Source of the DNA: Rhodospirillaceae bacterium
GTDB taxonomy: Bacteria > Pseudomonadota > Alphaproteobacteria > UBA6615
Direction: 5' to 3'
DNA length: 40,381 bases
Assembly: GCA_018702955.1 (NCBI GenBank)
Contig: JABJEK010000143.1
Coordinates: 1-40,381, forward strand
This document shows, piece by piece, positions 1 to 8,241 of this stretch. Numbering within the stretch: the first letter of the stretch is position 1; every line of letters starts with the position of its first letter. A program made the translations under genes and the position numbers. The notes below the pieces were generated by a model, which was not told the DNA's origin, searched no databases, and saw nothing but the letters and a program-made list of their open reading frames with translations.

Positions 1-952
1 CTGCGGCCTCGCCGAAGCTGTCGTAGATCTCATCCGAGAACTGACGAAGCTGGACGCCCTGATTCTTGATCAGATCCTGGAGTGCCGTGCCGGACTTGGC
101 GTTGTACTCGGACATCATCCAGTCATTTTCGGATGCGGCGGCTGCCTCGATGATGGCCTGGTCGGACTTCGACAGTTTGCCCCAGAACGAAGCGTTCATG
201 CCCAGTGCGAGCATCGAGCCCGGCTCGTGCATGCCCGGATAGTAGTAGAACTTGGCGGCTTCATAGAACTTCATGAAGCCGTCGTTCCACGGGCCGACCC
301 ATTCGGTGGCGTCGATCGCGCCGGAAACCAGATTCTCATAAATCTGACCGCCCGGGAGGGAGACCGGCGAGGCGCCGAGCTTTGCCATGACGTCGCCGCC
401 AAGACCCGGGATACGCATCTTGAGGCCCTTGAGGTCGTCGGCCGAATTGATTTCCTTGCGGAACCAGCCACCCATCTGGACGCCCGTATTACCGGCCATC
501 AATCCCTTGAGGCCGAAATCACCCGCGAGCTCGTCCCAGAGCTCCTGGCCACCGCCAAAGCGGATCCAGGCATTCATCTCGGTGTAGGTCAGGCCAAACG
601 GGACAGCGGTGAAAAACGCCCAGCCCGGGTTCTTGCCTTTCCAGTAATAGTCGGCGGCGTGATAGCCCTGTGCGTTACCGGATGCGACTTCGTCGAAGCT
701 GTCGAATGCGCCCACGCGCTCGCCGGCGGAGAAGTACTGCATCTGGATGCGGCCTTCACTCATGGTCGCAATCCGTTCGGCGAGGCGCTGGGCGCCGGTG
801 CCGAGACCCGGGAAATCGCGCGGCCAGGTCGAGACCATCGCGAACTCGATCCGTTCTTGCGCAATTGCGGGTTTCGGGAATGCCGAAGCGGCCGCAGCGG
901 CGCCGGTGACACCGGCGATGCCGGCGGCTTTGATAAATTTACGTCGTTCCAT
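1..952 (-). CDS. TRAP transporter solute-binding protein, DctP family (3' end missing)
   Basis: This is a periplasmic binding protein that delivers an organic acid to a TRAP membrane permease. The frame starts at an ATG at 952 and runs off the left edge after about 317 residues; the family is usually about 360. The N-terminus MERRKFIKAA followed by a hydrophobic stretch and an Ala-x-Ala site near residue 31 is a Tat-type signal, as found in many TakP-like proteins. Family motifs include NTGVQMGGWFR, with its conserved arginine, and DATEWVGPWND. From memory of the family, these match the alpha-keto-acid binding TakP branch rather than C4-dicarboxylate DctP, so a 2-oxo acid is the likely ligand (inference). 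The permease genes would lie to the left, outside the window. The upstream 194 bp hold a 14-bp palindrome that could be an operator. Confidence 0.9.
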   Translation of the reverse strand, partial: MERRKFIKAAGIAGVTGAAAAASAFPKPAIAQERIEFAMVSTWPRDFPGLGTGAQRLAERIATMSEGRIQMQYFSAGERVGAFDSFDEVASGNAQGYHAADYYWKGKNPGWAFFTAVPFGLTYTEMNAWIRFGGGQELWDELAGDFGLKGLMAGNTGVQMGGWFRKEINSADDLKGLKMRIPGLGGDVMAKLGASPVSLPGGQIYENLVSGAIDATEWVGPWNDGFMKFYEAAKFYYYPGMHEPGSMLALGMNASFWGKLSKSDQAIIEAAAASENDWMMSEYNAKSGTALQDLIKNQGVQLRQFSDEIYDSFGEAA

Positions 953-1034
953 GAATTGCTCCCTGAGGTGCGTGTTCGTGTTTGTAGCTCCGGCCAAATG
1001 TAAGCACCCAAAAGGAGCCGGAGATGTGCAAATT

Positions 1035-1048
1035 TTCACGGTCGTGAA
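1035..1048. promoter_or_regulatory. 14-bp palindrome upstream of the TRAP binding-protein gene
   Basis: TTCACG and CGTGAA are perfect inverted arms separated by GT. The site lies about 83 bp before the start of the TRAP solute-binding gene, where a promoter operator would sit. Its dimensions suit a dimeric HTH regulator of the GntR or LacI type. That assignment is inference; no regulator gene is visible nearby. Confidence 0.35.
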
Positions 1049-1146
1049 TTGACCGCAAACCGTTGCAGAAACCTTATGTCAGCGGGTGTGGTGGCGCAAC
1101 AGTACGCGGGCCATACAAAAGTATGACGATTGCGTGATTGGGCGGC

Positions 1147-1890
1147 TCAGCGGGGCGGCTCGCTGCTCGGCAGCGGCGCGTCTGTCCAGCCCTTGGTTCC
1201 AAGATGTTCGACGGGCTGAAAACGGCTCTTGTAGGTCATCTTGGAGCAGCCCTCGATCCAGTAACCGAGATAGACGTAAGGCCGTTCGCGTGCCGCCGCA
1301 TCGCGGATAAGCTGCAGAATACTAAAGGTGCCGAGACTGCGGCGATCCTCCGACGGCTCGAAATAGCTGTAAACCGCGGAAAGGCCGCTGGACAGGACGT
1401 CCGTGAGGCAGGCACCCAAAAGCGCGCCGGACGCGTCACGGATCGACATCAACTCGGTCTCCACCACGGAATCCTCGACCATGGCGCGAAAGTCCGAGAA
1501 CGACATCGCGGCCATCTCACCGCCGCTGTGGCGCGCGCGTTGATAGCGGAAGAAAAGATCGTAATGCTCGTCGGTGGCCAGCGCGGCCTCGGTCGTGACG
1601 ACGAGGTCCGAATTCTTGGTCCAGACGCGCTGTTGAGAGCGCGTGGGCGCAAACGATGCAACCGGGACCCGGATCGGGACGCAGCCGTTACAGCCGGGGC
1701 AAGCCGGTCGATAGACGATGTGGTGTGAACGTCGAAACCCGGCGAGCGCCAGCTGATCATGCAGGTCTTGTGCCTGTGCGCCACGCAGTTCGGTAAACAG
1801 GTTCCGTTCGACACGGCCATCCAGATACGGACAGGGCATCGGACCCGTACGATAAAATACAAGCGGGGGTTTTGGCGCTTGGCTGGTCAT
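1147..1890 (-). CDS. bpt: aspartate/glutamate leucyltransferase (arginyl-transferase family, Bpt)
   Basis: This enzyme transfers leucine from Leu-tRNA to proteins with N-terminal Asp or Glu. That creates an N-degron read by ClpS/ClpAP in the cytoplasm. The 247 residues match the usual Bpt length. The N-terminal half carries the cysteine-rich segment CPGCNGCVPIRV, preceded by HHIVYRPA, typical of the family. The C-terminal half has the GNAT-like fold signatures SVYSYF-like (here SAVYSYFEP) and YVYLGYWIEGC. The ATG at 1890 gives the canonical N-terminus. It lies downstream of motB on the same strand with 91 bp between them, so it may have its own promoter or be read through from motAB. Confidence 0.95.
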   Translation of the reverse strand: MTSQAPKPPLVFYRTGPMPCPYLDGRVERNLFTELRGAQAQDLHDQLALAGFRRSHHIVYRPACPGCNGCVPIRVPVASFAPTRSQQRVWTKNSDLVVTTEAALATDEHYDLFFRYQRARHSGGEMAAMSFSDFRAMVEDSVVETELMSIRDASGALLGACLTDVLSSGLSAVYSYFEPSEDRRSLGTFSILQLIRDAAARERPYVYLGYWIEGCSKMTYKSRFQPVEHLGTKGWTDAPLPSSEPPR

Positions 1891-1945
1891 GCTCTGGTCC
1901 GGGCGGATGATCGTGGAACGTCGCGAATTCTAGCGATGTCAAACG

Positions 1946-1967
1946 TCTCACGCAAAGCCGTGTGAGA
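1946..1967 (-). terminator. possible weak hairpin after motB
   Basis: TCTCAC and GTGAGA form a 6-bp stem around a 10-base loop between the motB stop and the bpt start. Reading the minus strand, the following bases contain only a short TTT, so this is at best a weak terminator or an attenuating hairpin. Confidence 0.25.
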
Positions 1968-1981
1968 GGCAATGAGTGGGG

Positions 1982-3124
1982 TCAGCCGGAATTGTGCCGG
2001 TCGTCGATTTCGGTCTTCCGGGCCGGCTCGATGGCGGCGGGTTCATTGTTGTCGTTGGCGCCGAAGTCATTGGACCGTGGGGCGGAAGGCGCGGGTGTGC
2101 CCGGCAATGTACCGTCGCCCAGATTGTCGGCGTCGAGTTCGAGGGGGACTTCGTTCTCACGCAGGAGGACGATGCTGATGCGTCGGTTCTGTTCGCTTTC
2201 CGGTTCGTTTGGCAGCAGGGGATCGGTGTCGGCGCGGCCCTGGACCAGCGCGATGCGTTTTGAACCGAGGCCGGATTCTATCAGGAGACGCCGCGCGGCG
2301 TTTGCGCGGTCGGAGCTGAGTTCCCAGTTGGTGTAACCCTCGGCCGAGCGATAGCCGCGCGAGTCCGTGTGCCCGCTGATGGATATCTTGTTGGACAGCT
2401 GATTGACGACCCGTGACACAAGCTGGACGAGTTTCCGTGTTTCGGCATTCGGCTGAGAGCTGCCCAGGGCGAACATCGAATAGCCGGCCTGGTCAACGAG
2501 CTGAATGCGCAGGCCCTCGGGTGTCTGTTCAATCAACAGACTGTCCTCCAGCTGGGCGAGTTCGGGAACGGTCTCGATCGCCTGACGGAGTGCGTCGGCC
2601 GCCGCTTCGAACTGGGCCTGTTCGCGCTTGGCCATGGCTTGTTGAATGGCGGCCTCGTCAACGGTGCCGTCGGCAGGCTTGTCGGTCTCGCCATTTTCGG
2701 CGAACTGGGTCGACCCGTCCTCCGGGAACTCTGTCTCGCCGCCGTCGCCGGCTGTTTGCGTGTCACCCTCGACGCCGCCTTCGCCGTCTCCAGACGGGAG
2801 TGGCGGGAGCGGTACACTCGCACCGTCGGTTGGACCGCCGGCCGAAACCTTGTTGCCATCGATTGCGATTGTTTTGCCGCCCAGGATGCTTCCCGAACCG
2901 CTGCCCGGTGACGCGATGGATTCCGGTGAGAAATAGTCGGCGATACCCGAGCGTTGTTCCTCGGTCGTGGCGTTCAGCAGCCAGAGCAGCAGGAAGAACG
3001 CCATCATCGCGGTCACGAAGTCGGCGTAGGCGACTTTCCACGCCCCGCCGTGATGACCGTGCCCGTGGCCCTTCACCTTCTTGATGATGATGGGTTGCTG
3101 GTTTGGATTACCTGCTTCAGCCAT
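1982..3124 (-). CDS. motB: flagellar motor stator protein MotB
   Basis: MotB anchors the stator to peptidoglycan and carries the proton-binding aspartate. A single membrane segment at about residues 29-50 contains the YADFVTAMMAFF motif, with D35 as the ion-carrying residue. An OmpA-like peptidoglycan-binding domain occupies roughly 195-335, with ISGHTDSRG and the SSDRANAARR helix. Just before the membrane segment is a His/Gly-rich stretch (KGHGHGHHGG), which as I recall is common in alphaproteobacterial MotB. A long acidic, low-complexity linker rich in Gly, Glu and Thr fills about 70-165. It follows motA by 27 bp, so the two are cotranscribed. The C-terminal tail after the OmpA domain is about 40 residues, acidic and probably disordered. 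Confidence 0.95.
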   Translation of the reverse strand: MAEAGNPNQQPIIIKKVKGHGHGHHGGAWKVAYADFVTAMMAFFLLLWLLNATTEEQRSGIADYFSPESIASPGSGSGSILGGKTIAIDGNKVSAGGPTDGASVPLPPLPSGDGEGGVEGDTQTAGDGGETEFPEDGSTQFAENGETDKPADGTVDEAAIQQAMAKREQAQFEAAADALRQAIETVPELAQLEDSLLIEQTPEGLRIQLVDQAGYSMFALGSSQPNAETRKLVQLVSRVVNQLSNKISISGHTDSRGYRSAEGYTNWELSSDRANAARRLLIESGLGSKRIALVQGRADTDPLLPNEPESEQNRRISIVLLRENEVPLELDADNLGDGTLPGTPAPSAPRSNDFGANDNNEPAAIEPARKTEIDDRHNSG

Positions 3125-3151
3125 ATCCGCGCTCGTAGTGCCGATGCCGGA

Positions 3152-4009
3152 CTAGGCGGGCACGTTCTCGGTCGCTTCCTCGAGTTCGGCGAATGTCGGA
3201 CGGACGCTGCTGAGCAGGGTCTTGCGTGCGAATTCGACCGAGACTGCCGGAGCATTGCCCGCGACATGGGCGAGGATGCCGGCCTTCAGGCAGACCAGAT
3301 ATTTGCTGTTGGCATCCTGGGCCATCTTGATGGCACTCGCGAGCGGGCCGACAAAGCCGTAGGCGAGAAGAATGCCAAGGAATGTGCCGACCAGGGCACC
3401 GCCAATCAGCTTGCCGAGAATTTCGGGGGGTTCGGTGATCGAACCCATTGTCTTGATGATGCCCAGAACCGCTGCGACGATGCCCAGCGCAGGGAAGCCG
3501 TCGCTGAGAAGTTGCATTGCGGTGGCGGTCTGCTCGTCCTCCATATGATGAACGTCGAGTTCCTCGTCCATCAAGGCTTCGAGTTCGTGCGGGTTTTCCG
3601 TTCCAAGTGTCACGAGGCGCAGATAATCACAGAAGAATTCGACGGCATGGTGATTGCCGCTAAAGACCGGGAAGTTCGAGAATAACTCGCTGTCATGGGG
3701 GTTTTCGATGTGTTGTTCGAGCGCGAGGTTGCCCTTCGCCTTGGCCAGCTTGAAGGTGGCGTACATCATCGAAAGGAGTTCGAGATAGTCATCCTTTGAA
3801 TTCGCGGGCCCCTTGAGGGCGGTCTTGAATCCCTTGCCCGTGGTTTTCAGGACATGCTTGGGGTTCGAGGTGATGTAGGCGCCGACACCGGCACCGCCAA
3901 TGATCACCAGTTCGAAAGGTTGATAAAGAACGGCTAGTTTGCCGCCCATGGCGACATAACCGCCGAGCACACAACCAAGCACCATTACCCATCCGACTAT
4001 TACAAGCAT
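3152..4009 (-). CDS. motA: flagellar motor stator protein MotA
   Basis: MotA is the torque-generating inner-membrane stator subunit that forms the proton channel with MotB. Its 285 residues are typical. Four membrane segments are visible: about 1-20, 33-48, 170-190 and 203-223. The functionally important prolines fall in their normal contexts, P173 in DGFPALGIVAAV and P222 in YGFVGPLAS. The cytoplasmic loop between segments 2 and 3 carries the charged region contacting FliG. The ATG at 4009 has GAGA a few bases upstream. The gene starts 71 bp after the stop of the threonine ammonia-lyase gene, and a near-consensus CtrA box lies in that gap. Flagellar structural genes are not in the window. 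Confidence 0.96.
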   Translation of the reverse strand: MLVIVGWVMVLGCVLGGYVAMGGKLAVLYQPFELVIIGGAGVGAYITSNPKHVLKTTGKGFKTALKGPANSKDDYLELLSMMYATFKLAKAKGNLALEQHIENPHDSELFSNFPVFSGNHHAVEFFCDYLRLVTLGTENPHELEALMDEELDVHHMEDEQTATAMQLLSDGFPALGIVAAVLGIIKTMGSITEPPEILGKLIGGALVGTFLGILLAYGFVGPLASAIKMAQDANSKYLVCLKAGILAHVAGNAPAVSVEFARKTLLSSVRPTFAELEEATENVPA

Positions 4010-4068
4010 CGCATCTCAAGCCCATTGAAAGCGGGGAAATCCGCGAGGCCCAGAGTGGCGAAGATAGG

Positions 4069-4083
4069 TTAATAACTGCTTTA
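4069..4083. promoter_or_regulatory. near-consensus CtrA box upstream of motA
   Basis: TTAA, seven bases, then TTTA: one mismatch from the CtrA consensus TTAA-N7-TTAA. It lies about 60 bp before the motA start and overlaps the ilvA stop codon. CtrA controls motility genes in many alphaproteobacteria (established), so the position is sensible, but a single imperfect site is weak evidence. Confidence 0.35.
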
Positions 4084-5307
4084 GGTGCTGCGCGTCCCCG
4101 CGACATCGCTCAGCAGATACGTCCGAAGACCGGCGACCTCGAGATTCTCCACGATTTCCGTGGCGTGCGCCGCGTTCCGGGTCTCGATCACGATGTCGAT
4201 ATATGTCTCTTTCACAGGCACATCGAAAAACATGCGTTGGTGGATGATTTCGACGATGTTGCCGCCGGCGTCGCCGATCAACTGGCTCACCTGCGCAAGG
4301 TTTCCCGGCGCATCGGGCATCTGTACGCGCAGCCGCACCATCTGGCCGCCGCGCACAAGCCCGCGCATCAAAACGGAGGCATACAGACGCATGTCGATAT
4401 TGCCGCCGCTGACCAGCAGCCCGACGCGACGGCCGTCAAACCGGGATCGGTCTTCCATCACTGCCGCGAGCGGCACGGCGCCTGCGCCCTCGACAATGAC
4501 GCCACCGGTATCCGCCATCAGTTCGACGGCGGCTTCGATCGCGGCTTCGTCGACTGTCACCATATCGTCAACCAGCTCCCTGACGATGGGCAGGGTTCGG
4601 GTGCCCGGGGTTTTGACGGCGATGCCTTCGGCAAGCGTGACGCCGGTACCCTCGATTTCCCGGCCGGCGAGCGCGGCCTTCATGGAGGCATAGAGCTCGG
4701 CCTCGACACCGATAATCTCGACCGACGGCATGCGCGCTTTGAGGGCCACGGCGCAACCCGCGATCAACCCGCCGCCGCCGACCGGAATCAGGATCACGTC
4801 CAGGTCGGGCGCGTCTTCGGCCATCTCGAGCCCGGCGGTGCCCTGGCCGGCGATGATCAGATCGTCGTCGTAAGCGGGAACGAAGGTGAGGTTCTCGGCG
4901 GCCGCAAGATCGCGCGTATAGACCTGCGCCTCGGTGAAACTGTCGCCCTCGAGAATGACGTGCGCACCATAGCGCTCGGTGCGGGTGATCTTGGCGAAGG
5001 GTGTCTCGCGCGGCATCACGATGGTCGCCGATATACCCATCCGTTCGGCGAAACAGGCGACGCCCTGGGCGTGATTGCCGGCCGAGCAGGCGATAACACC
5101 GTTCGTGGCGGCGGGGTCGATCGCGTCCAGCCGATTTCGCGCACCGCGTGCCTTGAACGATCCGGTGAGTTGCAGGCTCTCGAGCTTGAGGTAAATCTCG
5201 CAACCGGCCTCGCGCGACAGGCCGGGCGCGGGGATCGTCGGTGTACGGATCACGTCGTCGCCGATTGTCGTAGCGGCGCGTTCTATGTCGGCGATGGTAA
5301 CGGTCAT
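4081..5307 (-). CDS. ilvA: threonine ammonia-lyase with C-terminal ACT domain
   Basis: This PLP enzyme deaminates threonine (and serine) to 2-oxobutyrate, the first step toward isoleucine or a catabolic route. The cofactor lysine is K52 in SFKARGARNRL, the substrate loop is SAGNHAQG (about 75-82), and the phosphate-binding loop is PVGGGGLIAG near 175-184. An ACT-type regulatory region occupies about 325-403 (VRLRVQMPDAPGNLAQV). The 408 residues fit the short, single-ACT form common in alphaproteobacteria rather than the roughly 510-residue E. coli IlvA with its double regulatory region; tdcB-like naming is also used. Its ATG overlaps the stop of the upstream acylase gene (ATGA), so the two are translationally coupled, which is an unusual partner. 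Confidence 0.92.
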   Translation of the reverse strand: MTVTIADIERAATTIGDDVIRTPTIPAPGLSREAGCEIYLKLESLQLTGSFKARGARNRLDAIDPAATNGVIACSAGNHAQGVACFAERMGISATIVMPRETPFAKITRTERYGAHVILEGDSFTEAQVYTRDLAAAENLTFVPAYDDDLIIAGQGTAGLEMAEDAPDLDVILIPVGGGGLIAGCAVALKARMPSVEIIGVEAELYASMKAALAGREIEGTGVTLAEGIAVKTPGTRTLPIVRELVDDMVTVDEAAIEAAVELMADTGGVIVEGAGAVPLAAVMEDRSRFDGRRVGLLVSGGNIDMRLYASVLMRGLVRGGQMVRLRVQMPDAPGNLAQVSQLIGDAGGNIVEIIHQRMFFDVPVKETYIDIVIETRNAAHATEIVENLEVAGLRTYLLSDVAGTRST

Positions 5308-7688
5308 GGCAGCAAGGTCAGTTCCGATGTGGCGTTGCGCTGAAGTTCGTCGCGCGTGCCATTTAACACGATGTAGTTGCCATCACGCCATTGGTCGGCA
5401 AGGTCCCCATAATGCGGTGATGCGATCTGCCCCGACTGGCCGGGTGCGACCATGAAGCGTGCGTCGTCGGGTTCGGCCATATCGAAAATGGCGCGTAGCC
5501 CCGGCCCATGCACGTGCGGAAAGCTGGTGCTACCCGCATTCCGGTAAGTGCCTCTGTTGACCGTATGATCGCCGCCGCTGGTCTCGACTGTCGGTGCAAG
5601 AAATAGACTCAGAGGACCCGCGAAGCGCAGCAACGGATGCGTGAAGACCGCACGGTGCGCGTCGCCCCAGCGCCAGGCGGCGGTATCCGCGCCATGGTTT
5701 GCGCGAAGTGTCGAGAGAGTTTCATCCAGTGAGTCGCCGACGATGTCCCCGCATGTCTCCGTCCCAGCCGTATTGTGGTTGTCACACCAGGACTGGCTCT
5801 CCACGAGCATGCGCTTCATTACGTGGGGGCGCACGCCGCGATAGCGGTCGGCGAACGGGCCGAGCTCATCATCCAGCAGGCGGTGGCGAAGCGCGTTTGA
5901 CCATGTCGCGTAGATCAGGGGCTCGGGATGTGCTGCGTCCATCGATCCATCCCAGGCGGCCATCATGGCGGGAACGTCCTGGCTCCGGATGTCATCCGGC
6001 AAAGTGTCGAGCATCGCAACGGTGAGGTCGCGCGCGCCCAATGACAGGATATCGTTCTGTATCGCGGCGAAGCTTTCCAGCGAATGGCGCTCGGTACCGG
6101 CGATCAGATTGTCGATCCGCTGCGCTCTGTGACCTTCCGGCCAGTCATTGCTGATGATGTGCGGGTAGGCGCGCGGTGCCACCCGGTTGTTGGCGTTGAT
6201 GATCACGCCTTCGGGGGGATTCTGGCGCTGCGGGAGATCATCGAATGGCACGAAGCCGGTCCAGTCATGCTCACCGGTCCATCCGGGGAAGGGCCGCGTG
6301 CCGGGTCCGCCGGGGCGTATCGGCAAGCGGCCTGCGGTGACGAACCCGAAGCTGCCGTCCCGGTGTGCGTAGACCACGTTCTGCATGGGGGCGTGGAAAC
6401 CCCGTAACGCCAAATGAAACTCGGACAGCGTGCGGGCATTATTGAGGCCATAAACGGCCTCGGCGGTGCGGTCGTCGTCGCGCAACGCGGCGAACGCCAG
6501 TGCAATCACTGTGCCGGGCGCCGCAGCCTGTGCTGCGTCGGTCGAAATATCCGACAGGACCGGGCCATGACGTGTTGTACGGACCACAAGCGTTTCGGGC
6601 GCGCGACGCCCGCGCACACGGATTATCTCCTCGCGGACATTGAACGGCATGCTTCCTTCCGGCGTTAGATACCGGTCAGGGTTCGCGGGATCGAGGCGCT
6701 CGACGAACAGATCCTGCGTATCTGCATGAGTGGTGGTCAGTCCCCACGCCATGTCGTTGTTGCGTCCGATCATGAAGAATGGTTGACCCGGGAGCGCGCC
6801 GCCGGACGCGGTGAAGTCCGGTGTCACGATCCGCGCCAGATGCCACATGCCGGGCGCCCCAAAGCCGAGATGGGGATCGTTCGCGAGCAATGGTTTGCCG
6901 GACAGACTGCGGTCGCCGGAGACAACCCATTCGTTCGACGCGCTGGCGCGTGGAAACAGGTCTGGGATGGCCTCGGCGAGCGCGGCGAAGTTGCCTGTCA
7001 GTTGCGCTGTCTGCCCGAGTGTCGTCGGCATGTTCTCAGGCTCGTCCGGCCACAGATCGTCGATCTGATCGGGTGTCAGCATTTTCACCAGATCCGCGCG
7101 GAGCAGTTCGGTGCGGAAATCACCGGACAGCAGCAACGACATCAGCCGCACCCATGCCGCGCTGTCGGCCGGCCGCCAGGGCTCGAACGGAAGTCCGAGC
7201 ACGATCATCTCGGGTGGGCGCCTGGTGCCTGGGGCGTTCATCCACCCGTTAACGCCCTCGACATAGGCATCGATCACGGCGCGGGCTTCGGGCGAGAGTT
7301 GTTCGACGGAGGCCGCCGCCAGCCGATAGATGCCGAGCGTCCGCATAAAGCGGTCGGTGCTTAGACCTGGCGGGCCGATCACCTCGGACAGGCGACCGGC
7401 GGCGGTCCGGCGCATGAACTCCATCTGAAAGAACCTGTCTTGCGCGTGCACGAACCCGAGGGCCCGGTATGCGTCGAGCCGGTCGTCGGCGAATATGTGC
7501 GGCACCGCATGGGCATCGCGGACGACCGTGACCTGACCCTCCAAGTCTGCAAGCCGGAACTCTCCGCCGGTATCGGTCTGGGCCGTGGCGAAGATGACGA
7601 CGATGACCATGACCGCGAGCACAGTCAGACCCATGGGGAGGGCGAGAAATATCGCCAGGGCGGAAATGATGCCGCGGATCAGGCGCAT
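5304..7688 (-). CDS. penicillin acylase family protein (Ntn hydrolase)
   Basis: Members of this family are made as one chain that cuts itself into alpha and beta subunits. The new N-terminal serine of beta then hydrolyses amide bonds such as penicillins, acyl-homoserine lactones or N-acyl amino acids. The nucleophile is S251 in RASASNEWVVSG. The expected ANDPHLGF block follows, and the family segment near the N-terminus (VRDAHAVPHIFADD, LGFVHAQDRFFQME) is intact. An N-terminal hydrophobic segment at about 8-35 is a signal anchor, so the enzyme should act at the periplasmic face. The 794 residues are normal. It follows the GNAT gene by 9 bp and overlaps ilvA. Substrate cannot be read from sequence; quorum-signal acylase and aculeacin-type acylase are alternatives. 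Confidence 0.9.
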   Translation of the reverse strand: MRLIRGIISALAIFLALPMGLTVLAVMVIVVIFATAQTDTGGEFRLADLEGQVTVVRDAHAVPHIFADDRLDAYRALGFVHAQDRFFQMEFMRRTAAGRLSEVIGPPGLSTDRFMRTLGIYRLAAASVEQLSPEARAVIDAYVEGVNGWMNAPGTRRPPEMIVLGLPFEPWRPADSAAWVRLMSLLLSGDFRTELLRADLVKMLTPDQIDDLWPDEPENMPTTLGQTAQLTGNFAALAEAIPDLFPRASASNEWVVSGDRSLSGKPLLANDPHLGFGAPGMWHLARIVTPDFTASGGALPGQPFFMIGRNNDMAWGLTTTHADTQDLFVERLDPANPDRYLTPEGSMPFNVREEIIRVRGRRAPETLVVRTTRHGPVLSDISTDAAQAAAPGTVIALAFAALRDDDRTAEAVYGLNNARTLSEFHLALRGFHAPMQNVVYAHRDGSFGFVTAGRLPIRPGGPGTRPFPGWTGEHDWTGFVPFDDLPQRQNPPEGVIINANNRVAPRAYPHIISNDWPEGHRAQRIDNLIAGTERHSLESFAAIQNDILSLGARDLTVAMLDTLPDDIRSQDVPAMMAAWDGSMDAAHPEPLIYATWSNALRHRLLDDELGPFADRYRGVRPHVMKRMLVESQSWCDNHNTAGTETCGDIVGDSLDETLSTLRANHGADTAAWRWGDAHRAVFTHPLLRFAGPLSLFLAPTVETSGGDHTVNRGTYRNAGSTSFPHVHGPGLRAIFDMAEPDDARFMVAPGQSGQIASPHYGDLADQWRDGNYIVLNGTRDELQRNATSELTLLP

Positions 7689-7697
7689 CGGCGCGGC

Positions 7698-8147
7698 CTA
7701 GATATCGACCTGGTAGGTCTTCCACGGCGTGGCGTGTGCCACCCGGTCGTAGAAGCCGCGGCCACGGTAATTGTCTTCGGCCGTGAACCAGCGCAACCAG
7801 GACCAGTTTCGGGCGCGGCCGATTTCCGCGATGGCGTTGATCAGCGCGTCCGCCGCGCCGCTGCCGCGCGACGCTTCCGCGACAAAGAGATCGTCGAGGA
7901 AGCCGGCCTCGGTGCCCGACAGGGGACGGGCGAGACTTCGGAAATGCGCGAGCCCGATGGGTATGCCGTTGGCATCTCTGGCAAGCAGGCATTCGGTTTG
8001 ATGGCCCGGATCATTGATCCAGCCCCAGACCCGTTCGATGATATCCGGATCATCCGGCATTTCGTAAAAACGCCGATACCCGAGAAACAACGCAGCCCAG
8101 GCTGCCTTGTCTTCGCGTGTTGGCGGCTCAATTTGAATGGTCGTCAT
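7698..8147 (-). CDS. GNAT family N-acetyltransferase
   Basis: This is a small acetyltransferase that moves an acetyl group from acetyl-CoA to an amine. The acetyl-CoA-binding segment is DDLFVAEASRGSGAADALI, and the C-terminal WFTAEDNYRGRGFYDRV is the usual last strand and helix. I start it at the ATG at 8147 (MTTIQIEPPTRE, 149 residues), where GGCGAG lies about 8 bases upstream. An in-frame ATG at 8213 adds 22 unlikely residues and has no ribosome site. It is the first gene of a tight minus-strand unit with the acylase (9 bp gap) and threonine ammonia-lyase (overlap), and is divergent from the alpha/beta hydrolase. The acetyl acceptor is unknown. Confidence 0.85.
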   Translation of the reverse strand: MTTIQIEPPTREDKAAWAALFLGYRRFYEMPDDPDIIERVWGWINDPGHQTECLLARDANGIPIGLAHFRSLARPLSGTEAGFLDDLFVAEASRGSGAADALINAIAEIGRARNWSWLRWFTAEDNYRGRGFYDRVAHATPWKTYQVDI

Positions 8148-8241
8148 GGATGATCTCGCCGGCGGTTTGATGGTTGGTGACGCGGATAGGCGTGCGTTAG
8201 GTTCGCGCGTCATTTCAACACGACGTTAGAGGCATGATGTG

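Noticed and set aside
227..1003. Open frame of 258 codons on the plus strand
   Set aside because: It is antisense to the TRAP binding-protein gene, whose signal peptide and family motifs are clear. The antisense product is a His/Arg/Gly-rich composition artefact of GC-rich DNA.
1112..1125. CATAC-AAAA-GTATG hairpin just after bpt
   Set aside because: A 5-bp stem without a T run on either strand is too weak to call a terminator, and could be chance.
4165..5343. Open frame of 392 codons opposite the threonine ammonia-lyase gene
   Set aside because: The minus-strand protein has the PLP lysine and glycine loop in place; the plus-strand reading has no recognisable domain and no ribosome site.
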